Origin: Pontiellaceae bacterium
GTDB lineage: Bacteria; Verrucomicrobiota; Kiritimatiellia; Kiritimatiellales; Pontiellaceae
Direction of reading: 5' to 3'
Assembly: GCA_016937035.1 (NCBI GenBank)
Contig: JAFGWS010000131.1
Location: 1 to 22,149, forward strand
Length of the DNA: 22,149 bases
Position 1 is the stretch's first letter. Each line of letters begins with the position of its first letter. Made by a program: the position numbers and the translations under genes. The notes below the pieces were generated by a model, which saw only the letters and a program-made list of their open reading frames with translations, ran no database searches and was not told the DNA's origin. This document shows, piece after piece, positions 1 to 5,402 of the stretch.

Positions 1-151
1 CGTCGGAAAACCACGCGGCGCAAAACCCGGAAGCGTAACCATTAGGCGCGAAAAAACGCTTAAGGTGCGTCCCTCTCTTCCGTAACTCTTTTTTTATAGA
101 CTTAAACATCTTGATCTTAAATCCGAGGCAAGCCTGCCTTAATGTATACTT

Positions 152-311
152 GCATATTGTTTTATATGCTCGTTAATACTTTGGCAAACAGGGTGTTTTG
201 CTTGGTGACGTTTTGAGCATTTTCAGTGCCACCTTCCGCTGAAAATTTTATTCTTCGTCTAAGGGCGTGAAACGGCAATGAAACCGCTCTTCGGGGCTCT
301 TTTTATTTTTT
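152..311 (+). ncRNA. Possible structured small RNA (tentative)
   Basis: Four stem-loops follow one another: gcatat/atatgc (152-157, 164-169), gcaaac/gttttgc (184-189, 195-201), attttcag/ctgaaaat (219-226, 239-246), and gctc-ttcg-gggc (286-297), the last followed by a T-rich run. Hairpins in series ending in a terminator-like element are what an independent small RNA or a structured 3' leader would look like. I do not recognise tmRNA, RNase P, SRP or 6S RNA signatures. The pairing is seen in the sequence; that it is a transcript is inference, and AT-rich intergenic DNA gives such hairpins by chance. Confidence 0.2.
286..311 (+). terminator. Possible intrinsic terminator with UUCG tetraloop
   Basis: A four-pair stem gctc/gggc closes a c(ttcg)g tetraloop at 286-297. 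A 2x2 internal loop separates it from an AAA/TTT extension. A T-rich run (298-311) follows at once. The stem is short, so this is weak; it would end a + strand transcript from the left part of the window. Confidence 0.3.
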
Positions 312-330
312 GTGGTGCACCGTGTTTTCG

Positions 331-372
331 ACCGGATAACAGGATTTGATCGGGTCTATCCTGTTATCCCGT
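331..372. repeat. Inverted repeat built of 8-bp units
   Basis: Arms 331-346 and 357-372 are complementary at 14 of 16 positions, with a perfect 12-bp core (334-345 and 358-369, ggataacaggat and its complement) and a loop of about 10 nt. Each arm is itself a near-perfect tandem of an 8-bp unit (tatcctgt, tatcccgt). From memory, similar short periodic motifs occur in gaps of many environmental bacteria; no function is known to me. Confidence 0.6.
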
Positions 373-429
373 CAAAATAGTTCTCCGCATTCTCCACCAT
401 AAAATTCTACGTAGAACCTCTTCGGACTT

Positions 430-957
430 CTATTTATGAATATTTTTCAACCCGCCCTTGCGATAGCGCGCCTGCAGTTCAACATAACGAGCCGCTGCCG
501 CACGGACATGATCAATATCCTCCGCAGAAAGCGTGCGAATCACTCGAAGCGGATTCCCCAGCGCCAACGAACCCGCCGGCACCTTGCGTCTCGGCCCCAC
601 CAGCGAGCCAGCACCGATAATGCAGTTATCGCCGATTTCGCAGCCGTCGAGCAACACCGCACCCATCCCGATCAGACAGTTATTTCCGATCGTACAGCCG
701 TGCAGCGTCACCTTGTGCCCCACCGTCACATCCTCACCCAGAATCACCGGAAGGCCCCGGCTCGTGTGTGCCACGGAATTGTCCTGAATATTGCTGCGTG
801 CACCGACCACCACCGGCTCAATATCGCCGCGCAGCACCGCGCCGAACCAAACACTTGCCGCCGCGCCGAGCGTGACCGAACCGATCACCTGCGCCGACTC
901 CGCCACATAGCAGTCCGCCGCCAACGCCGGCACTCGGTTTTCGAACGAATAGATCAT
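430..957 (-). CDS. Gamma-carbonic-anhydrase-like hexapeptide-repeat protein
   Basis: This protein belongs to the YrdA/PaaY/CaiE branch of the gamma-carbonic anhydrase family, left-handed beta-helix trimers that bind a metal between subunits. From the chosen start it has 175 residues, normal for the branch. It opens with the family N-terminus MIYSFENRVP, then hexapeptide repeats. The three expected metal-ligand histidines are visible in VAHT and in VGHKVTLHGC. The longer reading from 1002 adds 15 residues that do not look like the family, so I prefer the ATG at 957, although neither start has a clear ribosome binding site. The stop is TAG. It stands alone on this strand. Carbonic anhydrase activity is not certain: many members of this branch are inactive or of unknown substrate. 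Confidence 0.88.
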   Translation of the reverse strand: MIYSFENRVPALAADCYVAESAQVIGSVTLGAAASVWFGAVLRGDIEPVVVGARSNIQDNSVAHTSRGLPVILGEDVTVGHKVTLHGCTIGNNCLIGMGAVLLDGCEIGDNCIIGAGSLVGPRRKVPAGSLALGNPLRVIRTLSAEDIDHVRAAAARYVELQARYRKGGLKNIHK

Positions 958-1227
958 GGGGAACGTTTTACACCGACCGCCTCCGCAAAAGCGAACGCTC
1001 ATTCGAAATAAACATCGTCGTCCGTGCCCGCAGCATCACCCTGATGATTTCTCCCGAATTATTGCCGCCCCTAAAACGCATCCACCGATAGCCTTCCAGA
1101 AGGCGTCATGAGACCACGGTGCCCTATTCCGGATTTTTATAGAACCGCAGATAAACGCAGATGGACACGGATGCTTAGAGGATTTAACATTTGAAATGCC
1201 TCCGCAAAATTGTGGGGCGGGAATGGT

Positions 1228-1253
1228 TGAAAACGTTGGCTTCCAAGTTTTCA
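1228..1253. repeat. Bulged hairpin inside the repeat pair
   Basis: The stem tgaaaac/gttttca (1228-1234, 1247-1253) is followed by a one-base bulge (G1235), then ttgg/ccaa (1236-1239, 1243-1246) with a three-base loop. There is no T-run on either side, so it is not a standard terminator. Confidence 0.55.
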
Positions 1254-1275
1254 GCCTCGCTAGGCGTCCCGCTGC

Positions 1276-1303
1276 GGCTGGAAGGGCGGCGCCCATTCCA
1301 GCC
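1276..1303. repeat. Second bulged hairpin inside the repeat pair
   Basis: The stem ggctggaa/ttccagcc (1276-1283, 1296-1303) continues into gggc/gccc (1284-1287, 1291-1294) with a three-base loop and one unpaired A at 1295. The plan (outer stem, one-base bulge, four-pair inner stem, three-base loop) copies that of the hairpin at 1228-1253, with the bulge on the other arm. Confidence 0.6.
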
Positions 1304-1463
1304 CTACAAAAACGTGCTGCGACATGTCATTCGGGAAACGCTCTAAAGCTATTCAATATCCGCGTTCATCCGTGGTTCTAAATAATCGAAAAATGCCCGA
1401 ACGGCCCGCCTTACGGACCGTAACGATCACCACCGTCCAGAAAATCAGAATATACGGATAAAC

Positions 1464-1537
1464 AACCACTAATCCTCACTAATCTTCACTGATCGTGCAC
1501 TTCAATGATTAGTGCTGATCAGTGAAAATCAGTGGTT
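1464..1537. repeat. Inverted repeat built of 10-bp cactaatcnt units
   Basis: The left arm has three 10-bp units at 1467-1476, 1477-1486 and 1487-1496 (cactaatcct, cactaatctt, cactgatcgt). The right arm has three units on the other strand at 1507-1536. Arms 1464-1494 and 1507-1537 are complementary at 24 of 31 positions with a 12-nt loop. A further half unit (tcagtggtt) lies at about 1554-1562, just before the protease stop codon. It sits at the 3' end of the protease gene, but there is no T-run. Confidence 0.65.
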
Positions 1538-1569
1538 TGAAACATGCAAATATTCAGTGGTTTTCCGGT

Positions 1570-4260
1570 TTACTGCACCTGAACACCGACGCGGTAGAAG
1601 CGGACCGAATTGGTCGGCGAATCGTAGCTCTCCACATCGATCAGCGCATCCGAGCCCGCCACGCCGCTCTCGAGCGGCTCCCACGGACCCGTCACCAGAT
1701 TGGTGCTGTATTCGATGGTGTAAACGCGATCCTGTGCACCGTAGAAGGTCGGCAACCCGGCGTCGCCCGGCTGAATAATCCAGCGGCTCACTGCGTTCGT
1801 CGGGTCGGTTCCGGCCACATATTCATCAAAGTTACTCAGCAGATCGCCGTCCGGATCCAGCGCACCGTCGTTCGTTTCCGGATCGAGTCCATACAGCAGC
1901 TCCCACGCGGCCGGTATACCGTCGCCGTCATCCACCTCACCCGCAACCGACAGAGTAAACGACGGAGCCACTCCGTGCTCGACACCATTCGTATCAAACA
2001 GACGCGCCGCCAGCGTATGCGTTCCCGCCGGAAGATCGGAGAGCATCGTATAATAGATCGGCTGCCCTTCCAGGTCCGCATTCACCGTTCCTTCCAGATC
2101 AATCGAGTCGATCCAGATTCCGCCATCTGGAAAATAATTTCCTCCGGCCTCGTACTCAAAACGAATTTTTATCGAAAGTCCCGCATAATTCGACAAATCG
2201 ATGGGAATAAAAGTCCAATCCGGAAGATTTGCTGAGTTGACCCACATCGTTGAATAGTCAGAATCGTTGGTGGAAATCATAATCCGGAACGTTTCTTCTG
2301 AACCTAGTTTGAATTTGGTGCGCACCGTCAGACGAGAACTTTCTGTTGGTGTAATCGTGGACTTTGAGGTCAAATTATAGAATACATCTGGAGGATTCTG
2401 TCCCTCCCCCCCATTTCCGGGAACATAATCATATGTTGATTTATAAAAGCAATTCGGAGCCCCATCAGCATTTGTAACGGCCCAATCTCCAAACAGTGAT
2501 TGATATTTCGACGTAACCTCGAAGACCGAGAAATCTGCACAATCGTCTATATTTGTCGAGATGGCCGAAAAGCGGCGGGAGGCGAGCGTGGTATCTTCTC
2601 TGAACGGTTTCCACGCATACCATTTTGCATTGGAAACGCTCAGGTCATCCAGCCTCACGCCGCCCTCGTTATAATAATTTGTACCGGCAACATGCTCGAA
2701 TTTCAGTGAAATCTGTTTCCCGGCAAAGGGGGCCAGCGAAACCGCTTCCTGCTGCCAATCCTCCGCCTGCTGCAACAGGTTGGTATTTTCCACGGCAAAG
2801 ATGGCGTCATAGCTGTAGCCGCCATTGGTGGAGGCGGAAATCACAAACGACTCCGACTCCGCAAGACGAAAGAAACGCTGGAACGAAAGTTCGGCCCCTG
2901 CATTCGGAACAAAAAAGTCGTCCAGGACCAACTGAGCATCCTTCGTCGGACCGGCATACCAGCCGTCACCGGAATAACCGTTGGTGACCACGCTCCACCC
3001 TTCATTCAGATAGGCGGGAATGGTGTCTCCATCCGAACTCCAGGATCCCACCTGCTTTTCCAGCCGATTAATCCGAAGGGCGGCCACTTCCTCTTCCAGT
3101 CGCTTCGGAATGATCCACTGCAGCTCGGTTTCGCCCTCCGTCGCCGCAGTCACCGCATTGGCGGCCGGAAAAGCCATCAGCATGGGCCGCAAACCGGTCA
3201 CACCGTCATCAAAGGGGCCGTCATAAACAGAATCAATATTGTACCATCCGTTATGCGATCCGCCCCAGCCATAGTCCAGATGGTAGTAGGTGGTTCCGCT
3301 CAGAACCTCAAGGCCATCGGCAATAATCACATGCGCCGCATTCGGCAGCGAAACCAGACAGGGGAACCCGGCCCGCAAATCCGCTTCGAGCGACGGCAGC
3401 AGTTCCACCCTATTGCTGTGCCAGGTGGCCGCTTCAAAATAGAGATAATCATCCAGCCGCTTCGCCACCAACGAAATACTCGCAGCCGAACCGCCGGCCT
3501 CGTAGTCCTCTTCCGCAATCACACCGAGCTCATACATCAGCTCCGAAACAGCATCCTCAGAAGCCACTGAATTGGATGCTCCATAAACAGAGAGCATGGA
3601 TTTCCAATCAAAATCGTCGGAAAAAACAGCGCTGTGTGCTCCGGTCACAACCCCTTCACTGTCCACATAGCTGTACGTTCCCTGGCCATGCACCGGCCAG
3701 CGGTGATAATTAAGAATCTGCCCATAGGCCGTCGGCACACAGCCCACCGGCGCACGGTCGTCGTATCCCGAAAGTCCTCCGGTCACCGGCGGGCAGAGCA
3801 GGTTATAAGGATCGGTTTGATTCCACGTGCTCTCCAAAAAGGGTCCGTATGATTCCGTCGGTTCATCGGCCATGCGGGAAAGCTTCGGCAGAACGCCTGA
3901 CGCCAGCATCTGCGCCGATTTTTCGACGTGGCTGAGGAGCAGTGCGCGGAATGTATTCTGAGGATCGTCGGTAAGATCAGCCTGTCCGTCCGGACTGAAA
4001 GCCACCACCGGCAGCAGGCGATCATCCGAGTTGAGCACCAGATAGCCGCTCGGAGCCAGATTAACTACATAGACCGAATAGTCGCCCGTCTCGGGGAAAA
4101 CCGATACCGTGGCCGAACGCTCCGCCGCCACCGACATCACGGAATTCTCCTTCATCCACACTCGGGCCTGCTCCAACGCCGCCTCCGGCGAAATCGTTAC
4201 CGCCTGAGCGAATGAGACCGCACAAAACATAAACACGCACTGCGTTATACCCTTTTTCAT
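1570..4260 (-). CDS. Secreted C10 (streptopain-like) cysteine protease with jelly-roll modules
   Basis: This is a secreted cysteine endopeptidase of family C10. The start is the ATG at 4260, seven bases after GGAGGG; an ATG at 4263 is also possible. It gives 896 residues. A Lys-rich start and hydrophobic stretch ending near AQA form the signal peptide. An inhibitory-propeptide-like region follows, then the catalytic domain with Cys174 (VGCVPTA), His310 (NAAHVIIADG) and the conserved LDYGWGG. Two related beta-sandwich modules (about 420-545 and 580-725) each end in a similar run (EHVAGTNYYNEGG, EYEAGGNYFPDGG), resembling the jelly-roll or MAM-like domains of secreted proteases. An Asp-rich calcium-binding-type repeat (about 777-820) and a C-terminal module ending in FYRVGVQVQ close the protein. 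That C-terminus is also found on the S8 protease at 17651-19678. The gene is monocistronic and divergent from hisA. Its substrate is unknown. Confidence 0.9.
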   Translation of the reverse strand: MKKGITQCVFMFCAVSFAQAVTISPEAALEQARVWMKENSVMSVAAERSATVSVFPETGDYSVYVVNLAPSGYLVLNSDDRLLPVVAFSPDGQADLTDDPQNTFRALLLSHVEKSAQMLASGVLPKLSRMADEPTESYGPFLESTWNQTDPYNLLCPPVTGGLSGYDDRAPVGCVPTAYGQILNYHRWPVHGQGTYSYVDSEGVVTGAHSAVFSDDFDWKSMLSVYGASNSVASEDAVSELMYELGVIAEEDYEAGGSAASISLVAKRLDDYLYFEAATWHSNRVELLPSLEADLRAGFPCLVSLPNAAHVIIADGLEVLSGTTYYHLDYGWGGSHNGWYNIDSVYDGPFDDGVTGLRPMLMAFPAANAVTAATEGETELQWIIPKRLEEEVAALRINRLEKQVGSWSSDGDTIPAYLNEGWSVVTNGYSGDGWYAGPTKDAQLVLDDFFVPNAGAELSFQRFFRLAESESFVISASTNGGYSYDAIFAVENTNLLQQAEDWQQEAVSLAPFAGKQISLKFEHVAGTNYYNEGGVRLDDLSVSNAKWYAWKPFREDTTLASRRFSAISTNIDDCADFSVFEVTSKYQSLFGDWAVTNADGAPNCFYKSTYDYVPGNGGEGQNPPDVFYNLTSKSTITPTESSRLTVRTKFKLGSEETFRIMISTNDSDYSTMWVNSANLPDWTFIPIDLSNYAGLSIKIRFEYEAGGNYFPDGGIWIDSIDLEGTVNADLEGQPIYYTMLSDLPAGTHTLAARLFDTNGVEHGVAPSFTLSVAGEVDDGDGIPAAWELLYGLDPETNDGALDPDGDLLSNFDEYVAGTDPTNAVSRWIIQPGDAGLPTFYGAQDRVYTIEYSTNLVTGPWEPLESGVAGSDALIDVESYDSPTNSVRFYRVGVQVQ

Positions 4261-4267
4261 CATACCA

Positions 4268-4273
4268 CCCTCC
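4268..4273 (-). promoter_or_regulatory. Ribosome binding site of the C10 protease gene
   Basis: GGAGGG on the minus strand lies seven bases before the ATG at 4260 and four before the ATG at 4263. This spacing favours 4260 and argues against the ATG at 4281. Confidence 0.7.
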
Positions 4274-4446
4274 GTTGCCAAGACTTTTGCCGGAAGGATG
4301 ACGGGAACGAGCCGAATCCGCCAGTCAATTTTCCAGAAATCTCCAAATTTCCCTGTCTATCACCTCAGCAGACGGTCACGAAACGCTCAACATTCTTCTC
4401 CTCACTGCGTTGAATTCCACCATTCAGACTGATAGTTTTTCAGCCG

Positions 4447-4474
4447 TTGAGATCAGCCGCACTCATCATATACA
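4447..4474 (+). promoter_or_regulatory. Possible sigma70-type promoter before hisA
   Basis: TTGAGA (4447-4452) and TATACA (4469-4474) are 16 bp apart. Transcription would begin about ten bases before the hisA ATG and would lose the AAGG at 4477-4480, so this is either a near-leaderless transcript or a chance match. Confidence 0.3.
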
Positions 4475-4491
4475 CTAAGGTAAACTAAAAT

Positions 4492-5250
4492 ATGAAATTC
4501 AGACCCTGCATCGACCTACACAACGGACAAGTAAAACAAATCGTCGGCGGATCGCTCACCGACGGCAAGGAGCCGAAAACCAACTTTGTATCGGAAAAAA
4601 CTCCGGCGTGGTATGCCGAGCTTTACCGTGCGGACAAGCTGACCGGCGGACACGTCATTAAACTCGGTCCAGGAAACGAAATTGCTGCTCGCGAAGCGCT
4701 CGCTGCATGGCCCGGCGGACTGCAGATTGGCGGCGGAATTACGGAAGAAAACGCCAGGGAGTGGCTTGATGCCGGCGCAGCACAGGTGATTGTAACCTCC
4801 TGCCTTTTTGAGCACCAGCAACTCGACCGCGCCAAACTTAAAAAAATCCACAGCGCAATCGGCTCTGAACACCTCGTACTCGACCTGAGCTGTCGCAAAA
4901 AGGAGGAAAAATATTATGTCGTCATCGACCGCTGGCAAACCTTTACGCAAACGGTCCTCGATGAACAGACGCTGAACGACCTCGCAGCCTACTGCTGCGA
5001 ATTTTTAATCCACGGGGTGGATGTTGAAGGCAAACAACAAGGCATGGACGAAGAACTGATTGCTTTAATGGCGAAATACTCGCCGATTCCGTGCGTGTAT
5101 GCCGGCGGCGTCCGCTCCTTGGACGATCTGGAAAAGCTCAATCAGGCGGGTCATGGAAAGATTGATGTCACCATCGGCTCTGCGCTCGATCTTTTCGGGG
5201 GCCCCCTTTCCTACCAAAAGGTGGTCGATTACTGCGGAAAGAGCGCATGA
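4492..5250 (+). CDS. hisA: HisA, eukaryotic (HIS6) type ProFAR isomerase
   Basis: The enzyme catalyses the Amadori isomerisation of ProFAR to PRFAR, the fourth step of histidine synthesis, in the cytosol. At 252 residues it is a single TIM barrel. Its signatures match the fungal and plant HIS6 type rather than ordinary bacterial HisA: CIDLHNGQVKQIVGG near the N-terminus, GGHVIKLGPGNE at 52-63, VIVTSCLF at 99-106, LDLSCRKK at 130-137, FLIHGVDVEG at 171-180 and VYAGGVRS at 202-209. Asp8 and Asp131 are the likely catalytic acids; the glycines at 80-82 and 205-206 bind the two phosphates. The start has AAGG 11 bases upstream. No other his gene lies nearby, so it is isolated from a his operon. The subfamily is known in some bacteria, but it is the minority form. 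Confidence 0.93.
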   Translation: MKFRPCIDLHNGQVKQIVGGSLTDGKEPKTNFVSEKTPAWYAELYRADKLTGGHVIKLGPGNEIAAREALAAWPGGLQIGGGITEENAREWLDAGAAQVIVTSCLFEHQQLDRAKLKKIHSAIGSEHLVLDLSCRKKEEKYYVVIDRWQTFTQTVLDEQTLNDLAAYCCEFLIHGVDVEGKQQGMDEELIALMAKYSPIPCVYAGGVRSLDDLEKLNQAGHGKIDVTIGSALDLFGGPLSYQKVVDYCGKSA

Positions 5251-5313
5251 GAGCAAGGAAGAGGTCGGTAGAGGCTTATTCTTTAAACCGCTCCGATGGA
5301 AGCAAAGTTGCCG

Positions 5314-5350
5314 GCTGACAAGACGATGAAAGAGTGTTGCCCTTGTCAGC
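5314..5350. other. Stem-loop between hisA and the LtaS-like gene
   Basis: The arms gctgacaag (5314-5322) and cttgtcagc (5342-5350) are perfectly complementary over 9 bp around a 19-nt loop. No T-run follows, so a classical terminator is unlikely. It could be a leader structure of the downstream gene. Confidence 0.45.
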
Positions 5351-5402
5351 GGATTTCCTGTAAAAGGCCATTAGAAAAACGGGGGATGCGGTTAGACGCA
5401 TT

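Larger units (their letters stand above)
1..429. other. Gene-free stretch with several stem-loops
   Basis: I see no convincing coding region, tRNA or rRNA here. The stretch holds a wide stem (28-33 with 77-82) followed by a T7 run at 89-95, three more stem-loops between 152 and 246, a UUCG-tetraloop hairpin followed by T-rich sequence at 286-311, an inverted repeat at 331-372 and a 12-bp perfect palindrome at 405-416. It may contain the end of a transcription unit that starts outside the window, or a small structured RNA. Confidence 0.5.
1140..1380. repeat. Inverted pair of 10-bp-periodic repeats enclosing hairpins
   Basis: The left arm has three 10-bp units (accgcagata at 1144-1153, aacgcagatg at 1154-1163, gacacggatg at 1164-1173). 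The right arm is 1355-1380. Positions 1140-1162 and 1358-1380 are inverted copies matching at 19 of 23 positions, and all four differences are transitions. The arms enclose about 195 bp. I recall similar motifs from gaps in other PVC and environmental genomes. Whether this element is mobile or only a recombinogenic repeat cannot be told from one copy. Confidence 0.65.
958..1569. other. Gene-free repeat mosaic between two minus-strand genes
   Basis: No credible gene is present. The stretch holds an inverted pair of 10-bp-periodic repeats (1140-1173 and 1355-1380), two bulged hairpins inside that pair (1228-1253 and 1276-1303) and a second inverted pair (1464-1494 and 1507-1537) close to the stop of the C10 protease gene. 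An 86-residue open frame on the minus strand (1036-1296) is simply the repeat read through and has no family resemblance. I see no clear promoter for the carbonic-anhydrase-like gene. Confidence 0.7.

Noticed and set aside
334..345. Resemblance of ggataacaggat to the I-SceI recognition site
   Set aside because: Only part of the 18-bp site matches; the tandem 8-bp structure explains the sequence better.
1036..1296. An 86-codon minus-strand frame between two genes
   Set aside because: It is the repeat element and its hairpins read through; no ribosome binding site and no family resemblance.
331..1537. CRISPR array
   Set aside because: The repeats are 8-10 bp units without spacers and with inverted arms; no cas gene is present.
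1522..2235. A 237-codon plus-strand frame opposite the end of the C10 protease
   Set aside because: It is antisense to the recognisable calcium-repeat and C-terminal module, and it starts inside a repeat.
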